Assembly: GCA_024682215.1 (NCBI GenBank) | Contig: JAIKZM010000138.1 | Coordinates: 1-43,198, forward strand | Length of the DNA: 43,198 bases | Direction of reading: 5' to 3' | DNA from: Saccharofermentans sp. | Lineage (GTDB): Bacteria; Bacillota; Clostridia; Saccharofermentanales; Saccharofermentanaceae | In this document: piece by piece, positions 35,094-42,897 of the stretch | Layout: every line of letters starts with the position of its first letter | Numbering within the stretch: position 1 is the first letter of the stretch | Notes under the pieces: model-generated | Told to the model about the DNA's origin: nothing | Database searches by the model: none | What the model saw: only the letters and a program-made list of their open reading frames with translations | Translations under genes and position numbers: made by a program

Positions 35094-36665
35094 ATGGATC
35101 TGGCAATTAAGATCATCTTTCTCGTAGTCTTTTTTGCTGTCATGATCGGTATCGGCATCATGACGCGCAAAAAAGCAAACAGCGTTGAGGGCTTCGTTTT
35201 GGGAGGCAGAAACGCAGGGCCCTGGCTTACCGCTTTCGGTTACGGAACATCCTATTTTTCCGCAGTCGTATTTATCGGTTATGCAGGACAGTTCGGTTGG
35301 AAATACGGTGTCGCATCGACATGGATCGGTATCGGAAACGCCGTACTCGGTTCACTTCTCGCGTGGATCGTACTCGGAAGAAGAACACGCGTCATGACCA
35401 AGCACCTGAGTTCAAAGACAATGCCTGATTTCTTCGGCAAGAGATTCGACAGCAAGGCACTCCGAGTAGCTGCAGCTCTCATCTCTTTCGTCTTCCTCAT
35501 CCCCTACACTTCTTCAGTCTATAACGGCCTTTCAAGACTGTTTAACATGGCATTCAACATCGACTACAAGATCTGCATCATCGTCATGGCGGCTCTCACA
35601 TGTGTCTATGTTCTTTTAGGCGGCTACATGGCAACAGTCGTAAATGACCTCGTACAGGGCGTCATAATGCTCTTCGGCATCACTGCGGTCATCGCTACCG
35701 TTCTCAACAACAACGGCGGATTCCTGAAAGCTCTTACGACACTCTCACAGCAGCCTTCTGATCTTCCCGTCACACAGGGAATGCAGGGTGCTTTCGTATC
35801 ATTCTTCGGACCTGACCCGCTCAATCTTTTCGGTGTAATCATCCTTACATCTCTCGGTACATGGGGTCTTCCCCAGATGGTTGGCAAGTTCTATGCCATC
35901 AAGGATGAGAAGTCCGTTAAGGCCGGAACCGTCATCTCCACAATATTCGCTTTCATAGTTGCAGGCGGCTGCTACTTCTTAGGTGGTTTCGCAAGGCTCT
36001 ACAGCGGCAACCCCGCGATCTACAAGGCAGACGGCACCGTTATGTACGACTCCATCATCCCCACGATGCTCGACAATCTCCCTACGATCCTCGTAGGCGT
36101 AGTTATCGTCCTCGTTCTTTCCGCTTCAATGTCCACCCTGTCTTCCCTTGTTCTCACATCGAGCTCGACAGTTACCCTGGACCTTATCGAGCAGATCAAG
36201 CCCAAGGCAAATGAGGATAAAAAGAAGAGAGAAAAGACACAGCTCATCACAATGCGTCTTCTTCTCGTATTCTTCATCGCAGTTTCAGTACTCCTCTCCC
36301 TCAACCCTCCGACGTTCATCGCTCAGCTCATGGGTTACTCGTGGGGCGCTCTTGCAGGTGCTTTCCTTGCACCCTTTCTCTGGGGACTTTACTGGAAAAA
36401 GACAACCAAGCTCTCTGTTTGGGCATGCTTCATCTTCGGTGTAGGCTTCACAGTTGCCAACATGTTCCTCAAGTTCATCGCATCTCCTATCAACGCCGGC
36501 GCGGTAACGATGGTCGCAGGACTTGTTATCGTTCCCGTTATCAGCCTCATCACGCCTAAGCTTTCAAAGGAAAAGGTCGACGGCATCTTCTCCTGCTACG
36601 ATGAGACAGTTACGATCGAGAAGAGATACTCGCTTCCCGAAAACGCACCCGCTGACGAAGCCTGA
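35094..36665 (+). CDS. Sodium:solute symporter (SSS family)
   Basis: This 523-residue protein has about thirteen membrane helices and the SSS fold: VEGFVLGGRNAGPWLTAFGY at the start of helix 2, GGYMATVVNDLVQGVIML in helix 5, and the sodium-site region SASMSTLSSLVLTSSSTVTLD. Family members import sugars, amino acids, pantothenate or carboxylates with Na+. GAGG lies eight bases before the ATG. The gene is closed by a terminator. Its position between an acyl-CoA ligase and the aryl-acid operon hints at an organic acid substrate, which is only an inference. Confidence 0.92.
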   Translation: MDLAIKIIFLVVFFAVMIGIGIMTRKKANSVEGFVLGGRNAGPWLTAFGYGTSYFSAVVFIGYAGQFGWKYGVASTWIGIGNAVLGSLLAWIVLGRRTRVMTKHLSSKTMPDFFGKRFDSKALRVAAALISFVFLIPYTSSVYNGLSRLFNMAFNIDYKICIIVMAALTCVYVLLGGYMATVVNDLVQGVIMLFGITAVIATVLNNNGGFLKALTTLSQQPSDLPVTQGMQGAFVSFFGPDPLNLFGVIILTSLGTWGLPQMVGKFYAIKDEKSVKAGTVISTIFAFIVAGGCYFLGGFARLYSGNPAIYKADGTVMYDSIIPTMLDNLPTILVGVVIVLVLSASMSTLSSLVLTSSSTVTLDLIEQIKPKANEDKKKREKTQLITMRLLLVFFIAVSVLLSLNPPTFIAQLMGYSWGALAGAFLAPFLWGLYWKKTTKLSVWACFIFGVGFTVANMFLKFIASPINAGAVTMVAGLVIVPVISLITPKLSKEKVDGIFSCYDETVTIEKRYSLPENAPADEA

Positions 36666-36688
36666 AAGTAACAAAAACGCAGTTCAAA

Positions 36689-36712
36689 GCCGCTTCTCCG
36701 GAAGCGGCTTTT
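36689..36712 (+). terminator. Terminator after the SSS symporter gene
   Basis: GCCGCTTC and GAAGCGGC pair around TCCG, flanked by AAA and followed by TTTT. Confidence 0.85.
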
Positions 36713-36741
36713 CTATTGCCCGCACAAAAATAAAAATCAGT

Positions 36742-36747
36742 TATAAT
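36742..36747 (+). promoter_or_regulatory. Likely -10 box of the paired zinc-ribbon genes
   Basis: TATAAT lies 40 bases before the ATG at 36787, just after the previous terminator. No clear -35 box is seen. Confidence 0.4.
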
Positions 36748-36786
36748 TGAGAACGGAATGTTTAAACTCTAAAAGGGGTGATATGG

Positions 36787-37323
36787 ATGTATCTTAATCA
36801 CGGAAAGATGGCCGCCTACAAAACCTTCAACGGTATCGTTATTGCCGTATGCGGAGTGTTGTCTTTTTTTAATCTTTTGTTCGTTATCTTCATTTCGTTA
36901 TCAAGCCACTTCGATCACGGATTGGCGGAAACGCTTCTGTGCCTGATCACTTCCGGTCTCATGTCCATAAAGATCGGAATAATCATCTGGCGTGCGTTCA
37001 TGATCCACAGGCTATCAAAATGCAGGATCTATAACTCGATCATCGAAGAAGATCACGACGGCATCATTGCATACAGCTCGATCTCGAAAATGACAGGCCG
37101 TCCTGAAGCAAATGTCATCAGGGACATTATGTGGCTTGTAAGGGAACGCTATCTGATCAATGTCACCGTTGGAAGGACCGCCGTCAGAGTCGATCTGCTG
37201 TCTGACGAAAGAGAGTTCGTTCAGGTTGTCTGCCCTACTTGCGGAGCTCATAATACGATCCGCAGAAACGGCGGAGGAAGGTGCAATCACTGCGGAACCT
37301 TCATGAGATTAAAGGAGAATTAA
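36787..37323 (+). CDS. Membrane protein with winged-helix-like segment and zinc ribbon (copy 1)
   Basis: From the ATG at 36787 (AAAGGGGTG upstream) the protein has 178 residues. Two membrane helices (about 12-35 and 45-68) are followed by a segment that looks like a winged helix (DGIIAYSSISKMTG, then VIRDIMWLVRERYLINVTV, about 88-130) and a C-terminal zinc ribbon (CPTCG and CNHCG). The next gene encodes a protein with the same order of parts, and its ATG is two bases after this stop, so they form a translationally coupled pair. The helix-turn-helix-like part probably faces the cytoplasm. Binding partners are unknown. Confidence 0.82.
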   Translation: MYLNHGKMAAYKTFNGIVIAVCGVLSFFNLLFVIFISLSSHFDHGLAETLLCLITSGLMSIKIGIIIWRAFMIHRLSKCRIYNSIIEEDHDGIIAYSSISKMTGRPEANVIRDIMWLVRERYLINVTVGRTAVRVDLLSDEREFVQVVCPTCGAHNTIRRNGGGRCNHCGTFMRLKEN

Positions 37324-37324
37324 G

Positions 37325-37915
37325 ATGTATCAGAATAAAAGCAAAGGTGCTGTGTCATCCATCATCTGGTGCGTAGTCAGTGGCATGTGCATAATGCCCG
37401 CTGTTGTTCTGTGGGGCATTTCGTGCGATACCAAGATCTATGACAGATTTGAAGATCCGGCTCTTTACAGGGTAATATATCTTGTCTTAGCAATTGCATT
37501 TACCGCTCCCATCGTTATGTTCTTTATTAAGTGCGCACAAACCGTAGCCGTAAGACATATCAGCGATCTTTTTAGCGCTGATGCCGACGGGTTTGTACCG
37601 GTTGCAGAACTTGCAAGAGCAATAAACAAGACTGAAGAAGAAACCATAAGCAAGATCACGAAAATGATCCGCCGTGGTTATCTCATCAACTGCAATTACA
37701 GTGCGCATCAGAGAGCATTCCTTCTGTCGGATAAGATCGGTGCCCCGACCTCAATGTACCAGGGTGCTCCGGAAAACAAACCTTTCGTCGGTGTCCACTG
37801 TCCCGGGTGCGGTGCAAGTCTTAAGATAAGAGCCGCCACAATGGGCACCTGCCCTTACTGCGGAAAGCTTCTTATAGGCCCGCAATATGATCCGAACACT
37901 AATACGTTCAAATAA
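37325..37915 (+). CDS. Membrane protein with winged-helix-like segment and zinc ribbon (copy 2)
   Basis: This 196-residue protein is a divergent paralogue of the one before it: two membrane helices (about 10-32 and 47-70), a winged-helix-like segment (DGFVPVAELARAINKTEEET followed by KMIRRGYLIN, about 86-125) and a C-terminal zinc ribbon (CPGCG and CPYCG). AAGGAG within the end of copy 1 serves as ribosome binding site. Both copies share the phrase RxRYLIN/RRGYLIN. A heterodimer is possible. The gene is closed by a strong terminator shared with the convergent ACT-domain gene. Confidence 0.82.
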   Translation: MYQNKSKGAVSSIIWCVVSGMCIMPAVVLWGISCDTKIYDRFEDPALYRVIYLVLAIAFTAPIVMFFIKCAQTVAVRHISDLFSADADGFVPVAELARAINKTEEETISKITKMIRRGYLINCNYSAHQRAFLLSDKIGAPTSMYQGAPENKPFVGVHCPGCGASLKIRAATMGTCPYCGKLLIGPQYDPNTNTFK

Positions 37916-37919
37916 AAAA

Positions 37920-37945
37920 AGAGGTGTCTCATCTGAGACACCTCT
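37920..37945. terminator. Bidirectional terminator between zinc-ribbon pair and ACT gene
   Basis: AGAGGTGTCTC and GAGACACCTCT pair perfectly around ATCT, preceded by an A-run and followed by GATTCTTTG. It serves both convergent operons and resembles the hairpin at 42845. Confidence 0.88.
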
Positions 37946-37966
37946 GATTCTTTGCATTTGTTGATC

Positions 37967-38389
37967 TTACTGGAGATCTTCCATGCCCATCGTCTTAACG
38001 CCTGCTGCATTAAGTAGAGCTTCGGCCTTTGCATTGTCATTGGTCTTGATGGCGATCGGAGCGCCCTCACCATCGATCGAGAGACCGTAGATATAACTGA
38101 TGTTGATACCGGCAGCGTGGATCATTGCTACGACCTTTGCAAGGCTTCCTACGGCATCAGGGACAACCACGGCGATGACCTCATCGATACGTGCAGCAAA
38201 ACCCGCATCCTTGAGGATAGTCTTGGCCTTGTCCGGTTCTTTTGTAATAAGACGGAGAACGCCGTATTCCATGGTGTCTGCAAGGCTCGCAGAAAGAATG
38301 TCGATACCGCCCTGCGCAAGGATCTTCAAGACCTGGTCAAGTCTTCCTTCCGTGTTCTCCAAGAAAACCGATAACTGCTTTACGAACAT
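37967..38389 (-). CDS. Tandem ACT-domain protein
   Basis: This 140-residue protein consists of two ACT domains (about 4-70 and 71-138, beginning KQLSVFLENTEGRLDQVLKI and AVVVPDAVGSLAKVVAMIHA). ACT domains bind amino acids and regulate metabolic enzymes. A protein of this type is often encoded beside phenylacetate-CoA ligase and indolepyruvate oxidoreductase genes in Clostridia and archaea, as here. It ends the minus-strand operon, 18 bases after paaK. Aromatic amino acids would be reasonable ligands, but that is inferred from context. Confidence 0.9.
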   Translation of the reverse strand: MFVKQLSVFLENTEGRLDQVLKILAQGGIDILSASLADTMEYGVLRLITKEPDKAKTILKDAGFAARIDEVIAVVVPDAVGSLAKVVAMIHAAGINISYIYGLSIDGEGAPIAIKTNDNAKAEALLNAAGVKTMGMEDLQ

Positions 38390-38407
38390 AGTGGTACCTC
38401 CCTCTTA

Positions 38408-39709
38408 TTATTGATAAAGCTTGCGCTTATCCGTAACGTGCTTGCTCTTGCCGTCGAAGTGCTCGAGACCGTTGGGTTCAACGAGCTTGACCTTTGCATT
38501 GAGTCCGATAGCCATCTTGAGCTTATCGTGAACAGCCTTGGAAAGTTTTTCCAAAGACTTGATCTCGTCCGTGAATGCATTCTCTGCGACCTCAACCTGA
38601 ACCTCAAGGGTGTCAGTGTTGTCAACACGGTCAACGACGAGCATGTAGTGAGGTGTAGTTCCCTCTACCGTAAGCAGAGCAGCCTCTACCTGTGAAGGGA
38701 AAACGTTTACGCCGCGGATGATGAGCATGTCATCAGATCTTCCTCTGAAGCGCTGGATCCTTGCCATCGTACGTCCGCATTCGCACTTGTCGTACTCGAT
38801 GGATGTAAGGTCCTTGGTCCTGTAACGGATGAGAGGCATGCCTTCCTTTGTAAGGTTGGTGATGACAAGCTCACCGTCAGAACCCTTGGGAAGCTGCTTC
38901 TGCGTGGCAGGATCGATGATCTCTGGCAGGAAGTGATCCTCCCAGATATGAAGTCCCCTGTGATATTCGCAGTCGCATGCAACGCCCGGGCCCATCATCT
39001 CTGTAAGGCCGTAGATGTCAAATGCCTTGATGTGAAGTCTTGCTTCCATCTGGTCACGCATCTCGTCTGTCCATGGTTCTGCGCCGCAGATTGCAGACTT
39101 GAGCTTGATCTTGTCGATGAGTCCTGCCTTCTCCAAGTCTTCAGCAACGTGAAGCAGATAAGAAGGCGTGCATGCGATAGAAGTAACATCACAGTCGATC
39201 ATCATGTCGATGAGTTTCTGTGTGTTTCCCGTAGACATCGGAAGGACCATTGCTCCCAGGTACTCTGCACCGTAATGTGCTCCTAATCCGCCCGTGAAAA
39301 GGCCGTAACCATATCCGACCTGGATGATGTCATCTTTTGTTATGCCGGCCATTGAAAGGCATCTTGCGACACATTCTGCCCATATATCGATATCACGTCT
39401 TGTATATACGGCGATCTTGGGCTTTCCTGTAGTACCTGAAGATGCATGGACTCTGACCAGTTCTGATCTGGGTGCAGCAGCCAGTCCAAAAGGATAAGTG
39501 TCTCTAAGGTCCTGATAGGTCGTGTAGGGTAGCTTATCAAGGTCTTCTATGCCCTTGATGTCGCCGGGCTCAAGGCCTGCGGCCTGCATCTTCTTTCGGT
39601 AATACTCAACGTTGTGATATACGCGGTTTACCTGCTTGACGAGTCTTGCGCTCTGCAGCGCTTCAATTTCGTCACGCGACATGCACTCCTTTGCTTCATT
39701 CCAGATCAT
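38408..39709 (-). CDS. paaK: Phenylacetate-CoA ligase
   Basis: PaaK converts phenylacetate or related aryl-acetates, ATP and CoA to the CoA ester, or runs in reverse to conserve energy. The 433-residue protein has the P-loop HASSGTTGKPK (about 90-100), YGYGLFTGGLGAHYG, DIYGLTEMMGPGVACDC, YRTKDLT and RSDDMLIIRGVNVFPSQVE, all typical of PaaK. GGAGG lies nine bases before the ATG. It is in one operon with iorA, iorB, a hotdog thioesterase and a tandem ACT protein, which links it to aryl-acetyl-CoA made from aromatic amino acids. Confidence 0.94.
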   Translation of the reverse strand: MIWNEAKECMSRDEIEALQSARLVKQVNRVYHNVEYYRKKMQAAGLEPGDIKGIEDLDKLPYTTYQDLRDTYPFGLAAAPRSELVRVHASSGTTGKPKIAVYTRRDIDIWAECVARCLSMAGITKDDIIQVGYGYGLFTGGLGAHYGAEYLGAMVLPMSTGNTQKLIDMMIDCDVTSIACTPSYLLHVAEDLEKAGLIDKIKLKSAICGAEPWTDEMRDQMEARLHIKAFDIYGLTEMMGPGVACDCEYHRGLHIWEDHFLPEIIDPATQKQLPKGSDGELVITNLTKEGMPLIRYRTKDLTSIEYDKCECGRTMARIQRFRGRSDDMLIIRGVNVFPSQVEAALLTVEGTTPHYMLVVDRVDNTDTLEVQVEVAENAFTDEIKSLEKLSKAVHDKLKMAIGLNAKVKLVEPNGLEHFDGKSKHVTDKRKLYQ

Positions 39710-39736
39710 AAATGTGTCCCTCCTTAAGCGGGAAGT

Positions 39737-40150
39737 TTATTTTCGTGCGGTCTTAAAACCGTTAACGATTATCAATGCGAGTTCTTTGTCATCTTTATCG
39801 AAGACTTTTATCTCGTAAAGGCAGACCGCTCTTCCGTCTTTGACGATATCGGCTTTACAGGTAACCCTTCCGCCGGACCATGGCCTCAGGAAGTTGATCT
39901 GTGCCGTCTGCGTAACAGTTACCGTTTCGGAATCAAGAACGCAGTTCTCGGCAACGGCGAAAGCGAAATCAGCCAGTGTGTAATAGACAGCGCCCATAAG
40001 CCCGCCGACGGCATTAAGATGCCTTCCGTCTGGCTCAAGCGCAACGACACTGTGTCCCTTCTCTGCCTTTTCAATGACTATGCCTGTCGCCTCAACGGCG
40101 TATTTATCGCCTTCGAAAAACTTTCTGACTTCTTCGAGACTGTTAGCCAT
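39737..40150 (-). CDS. PaaI-like hotdog thioesterase
   Basis: This 137-residue protein has the hotdog fold with the PaaI-type signature HLNAVGGLMGAVYYTLADFA (Asn and the helix that forms the CoA site) and TQTAQINFLRPW. It probably hydrolyses aryl- or acyl-CoA esters. The ATG at 40150 is one base after the iorB stop; a TTG 15 bases earlier is also possible. It sits between iorB and paaK in the operon, so a role in recycling CoA from aryl-acetyl-CoA is likely. Confidence 0.9.
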   Translation of the reverse strand: MANSLEEVRKFFEGDKYAVEATGIVIEKAEKGHSVVALEPDGRHLNAVGGLMGAVYYTLADFAFAVAENCVLDSETVTVTQTAQINFLRPWSGGRVTCKADIVKDGRAVCLYEIKVFDKDDKELALIIVNGFKTARK

Positions 40151-40151
40151 A

Positions 40152-40727
40152 TTATTCAGCCGCAAGTCCCATCTCGAAAGCCTTCATGTTGAGATCAAGG
40201 AACTTTGCAGGAACAGAAGCTTCAACAGCCTTGATCCATTCTTCCTTGCTGATCTCCTTGATGTACTTTGAGAAGACACCCATGAGAACGATGTTGGTAG
40301 CCTTTGAAGAACCGGCCTTCTCAGCGATCGTAAGAGCATCGATCGCGTCGACCTTTGCACCTGCAGCCTCCATCTTGGCGATGAGCTCTGTCGGGTACTC
40401 AGCAGTGCCTGCGATAACAGGCATCGGATCGATCTGCTGTGAATTGGTTACGATCTGTCCGCCGGGTTTGAGGAACTGTACGTACCTTGCAGCTTCGAGG
40501 AGCTCGAAAGAGATGATGTAGTCAGCTTCGCCCTTGTCGATGATGGGTGAATTGACCTTGTCACCGAACTTAACGTAGGTAACAACGCTTCCGCCTCTCT
40601 GGCTCATTCCGTGAACCTCTGAGACCTTTACGTCATAGCCCTTGTCCATTGCGGCTCTGCCCAATAACTTACTTGCGAGAAGCGAACCCTGTCCGCCTAC
40701 GCCTACTATCATGATGCTTGTTACCAT
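40152..40727 (-). CDS. iorB: Indolepyruvate:ferredoxin oxidoreductase beta subunit
   Basis: This 191-residue protein is the gamma-domain-type subunit of the 2-oxo-acid oxidoreductase (IorB). Family features are IMIVGVGGQGSLLASKLLG near the N-terminus and SEVHGMSQRGGSVVTYVKFG. With IorA it oxidises indolepyruvate, phenylpyruvate and hydroxyphenylpyruvate to aryl-acetyl-CoA while reducing ferredoxin. Its start overlaps the iorA end by seven bases. GGAGG lies seven bases before the ATG. Confidence 0.95.
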   Translation of the reverse strand: MVTSIMIVGVGGQGSLLASKLLGRAAMDKGYDVKVSEVHGMSQRGGSVVTYVKFGDKVNSPIIDKGEADYIISFELLEAARYVQFLKPGGQIVTNSQQIDPMPVIAGTAEYPTELIAKMEAAGAKVDAIDALTIAEKAGSSKATNIVLMGVFSKYIKEISKEEWIKAVEASVPAKFLDLNMKAFEMGLAAE

Positions 40728-42475
40728 GTGATTGCCTCCCCGTTCAAAGTCTCAAAAGCGCCGAACTTGCAGAGTTCGCTGCAGACCTTGCAGCCGAAGC
40801 ACTGGGTTACGTCGACCTTCGCATGACCGTCCTTGAATGAGATCGCAGGGCATCCGAGCTTCATGCAGGCCTTGCAGGACTTGCACTTGTCAGGGTTAAC
40901 CTGGATGGGTTCACCGCGCTTAACTTTCTTGAGGAGAGCGCAAGGTCTTCTGGAGATGATGACTGAAGGCTCTTCTGCCTCAAGCTCTTCCTTAACAGCC
41001 TTCTCAGCTTCTGCAAGGTTGTAAGGATCTACGACTCTTACCCTGTTGATGCCCATGGCACGGACGAGAGCCTCGAGATCGATCTTTCCTGCCGGGTCAC
41101 CTCTGAGGTTGAAACCGGTGGTAGGATTCTGCTGGTGTCCGGTCATACCCGTGATGGAATTATCAAGGATGATGACAGTTGAATTCGTCTGGTTATATGC
41201 GATATTCGCAAGACCCGTCATGCCTGAATGCATGAATGTGGAGTCACCGATGACTGCCACGGTCTTCTTCTCAGCTTCTGCGCCGAGAGCCTTGTTAAAG
41301 CCGTGCAGAGAGCTGATGGAAGCACCCATGCACTCTGTAGTATCGATGGCACAGAGCGGCGGAGTCGCGCCAAGCGTGTAGCATCCGATGTCACCGAGGA
41401 CTGTGAGCTTAAGCTTGGAAAGAACATAGAACATGCCTCTGTGAGGGCAGCCTGCGCACATGGCCGGAGGTCTTCCGGGAAGTCCTTCAATCGGCTTGCA
41501 AGAGGGCTTTTCGGGAAGTCCCAGGCTGGTAGCGATAAGTCCCTGTGAGAACTCGTCGATGAGCGGGAATACATCCTTGCCGGATACCTCAAGGCCCAAT
41601 GTCCTGCAGTGTGTTTCGATGATAGGATCAAGCTCCTCAACTACAACGAGCTTGCCGACCTTTGCTGCGAAATCCTTGATCAGCTTAACGGGAAGCGGAT
41701 TGATGAGACCGATCTTGAGAACGGGATACTTGTCTCCGAAGACTTCCTTGACGTACTGATATGAAGTGGAAGATGTAATGATACCCATGGAGGTATCAGA
41801 ACCCTCTTCAACGCGGTTAAGCTTTGAACTCTCTGCAAATTCGATGAGCTTCCTTGTCCTCTCCTCAACGAAAGGATGACGCTTCTTTGCATTAGCAGGA
41901 ACCATTACATACTTGGCTGCATCCTTGACGTAAGGCTTAACGGGAACTTCTGTTCTTGTTCCGAGTTCAACCACTGACTGTGAGTGCGCAACTCTTGTGC
42001 ACATCTTGATAAGGACAGGTGTGTCAAACTGCTCGGAAATATCGTAAGCTTCGATGACGAAGTCCTTTGCTTCCTGCGAATCGGCAGGTTCGAGCATAGG
42101 CATCTTAGCAGCGATAGCATAGTGCCTTGAGTCCTGCTCGTTCTGTGAGGAATGCATGCCTGGATCGTCTGCAACGAGGATTACCATACCAGCATTAACG
42201 CCCGTGTAGCTCATTGTGAAAAGCGGATCTGCTGCAACGTTAAGTCCTACGTGCTTCATGGCACAGTAAGATCTCTTGCCTGCTCTTGAAGCACCGAAAG
42301 CAGTCTCCATTGCGACCTTCTCGTTAGGTGCCCATTCGCAGTAGATCTCTTCGAACTTGGCAGCCTCTTCGGTCGTCTCAGTTGACGGTGTTCCGGGATA
42401 AGAGCTTGCGACGGTTACGCCCGCCTCATAAAGGCCTCTTGCAACGGCCTTATTGCCCAGCATTAGTTCTTTCAT
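40721..42475 (-). CDS. iorA: Indolepyruvate:ferredoxin oxidoreductase alpha subunit
   Basis: IorA carries thiamine diphosphate and iron-sulphur clusters. The 584-residue protein has the pyrimidine-binding domain at the N-terminus (SYPGTPSTETTEEAAKFEE), the TPP/Mg2+ motif GDSTFMHSGMTGLANIAYNQ near 400-420, and two [4Fe-4S] motifs at the C-terminus (CKSCKACMKLGCP and CFGCKVCSELCK). It acts in fermentation of aromatic amino acids, upstream of PaaK. AGGAGAT lies six bases before the ATG. It heads the five-gene operon iorA-iorB-thioesterase-paaK-ACT. Confidence 0.96.
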   Translation of the reverse strand: MKELMLGNKAVARGLYEAGVTVASSYPGTPSTETTEEAAKFEEIYCEWAPNEKVAMETAFGASRAGKRSYCAMKHVGLNVAADPLFTMSYTGVNAGMVILVADDPGMHSSQNEQDSRHYAIAAKMPMLEPADSQEAKDFVIEAYDISEQFDTPVLIKMCTRVAHSQSVVELGTRTEVPVKPYVKDAAKYVMVPANAKKRHPFVEERTRKLIEFAESSKLNRVEEGSDTSMGIITSSTSYQYVKEVFGDKYPVLKIGLINPLPVKLIKDFAAKVGKLVVVEELDPIIETHCRTLGLEVSGKDVFPLIDEFSQGLIATSLGLPEKPSCKPIEGLPGRPPAMCAGCPHRGMFYVLSKLKLTVLGDIGCYTLGATPPLCAIDTTECMGASISSLHGFNKALGAEAEKKTVAVIGDSTFMHSGMTGLANIAYNQTNSTVIILDNSITGMTGHQQNPTTGFNLRGDPAGKIDLEALVRAMGINRVRVVDPYNLAEAEKAVKEELEAEEPSVIISRRPCALLKKVKRGEPIQVNPDKCKSCKACMKLGCPAISFKDGHAKVDVTQCFGCKVCSELCKFGAFETLNGEAITW

Positions 42476-42497
42476 GTGAACATCTCCTATTAAAAAC

Positions 42498-42509
42498 AGT
42501 TGTTCAACT
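42498..42509. repeat. Short inverted repeat upstream of iorA
   Basis: AGTTG-TT-CAACT lies 22 bases before the iorA start codon, downstream of A/T-rich promoter-like sequence (TATAAT near 42541). It could be an operator for the operon, but it is short. Confidence 0.3.
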
Positions 42510-42667
42510 ATATTACTACAAAGCGCCGGATTTTTATATTATAAAATAATATATAAGTTGATCACGGGCCACATAAGGACCGCAAAAAACGGCTGACACA
42601 AAAGCGAAGATCACAAAGCCTTGCGGCTTTTGCCGTGCGTTTCCTTTACGCGGGAAAACAATCTCAG

Positions 42668-42784
42668 AAAAAGTGTTCTGAAAAGTGCTCAAACAGAGGA
42701 GAAAAAAGCACAAATCAGAGCAAAAAAGCCAAAAGTGATGTAAAAAGTGCTCAATTCAGGCGAATTTGATCACTTTTCAGGAAC
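42668..42784. repeat. Repeat element of AAAAGTGNTC pairs with an inverted copy
   Basis: AAAAGTG units start at 42669 and 42681, then again at 42731 and 42743. The two pairs have the same 12-base internal spacing and are 62 bases apart. An inverted copy, TGATCACTTTTCAGGAAC, ends at 42784. It can pair with AAAAGTGCTCAATTC (42743-42757) as a local hairpin, or with GTTCTGAAAAGTGCTC (42675-42690) as a longer-range stem. Ends of IS21-type elements carry multiple short repeats of this general kind, but no transposase is present. Confidence 0.65.
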
Positions 42785-42844
42785 AAGGATTAATTCAACG
42801 GGTTACTGCCGGTCTATCAGTCTTCATTTGGAAAAGTAGAAAAA

Positions 42845-42874
42845 GGGGTGTCTCACTTCATTTTGAGACACCCC
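42845..42874 (-). terminator. Terminator of the nucleotide-sugar dehydrogenase gene
   Basis: GGGGTGTCTCA and TGAGACACCCC pair perfectly over 11 bases around an eight-base loop. On the minus strand a TTTTTC run follows. It lies 24 bases after the stop codon. Confidence 0.88.
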
Positions 42875-42897
42875 ATTCTTTGTCGGTTTCTTTGAGA

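Larger units (their letters stand above)
42476..42844. other. Gene-free stretch with paired repeats upstream of iorA
   Basis: This 369-base stretch has no credible gene. Next to iorA it is A/T-rich and probably holds the iorA promoter. At 42616-42631 the minus strand has AAAGCC-GCAA-GGCTTT, a hairpin with a GNRA tetraloop. From 42668 to 42784 the same short motif, AAAAGTGNTC, recurs as two tandem pairs plus an inverted copy (described separately). The rest shows nothing I recognise. Confidence 0.6.

Noticed and set aside
42660..42785. CRISPR array
   Set aside because: The repeats are 7-12 bases, irregularly spaced, partly inverted, and without uniform spacers.
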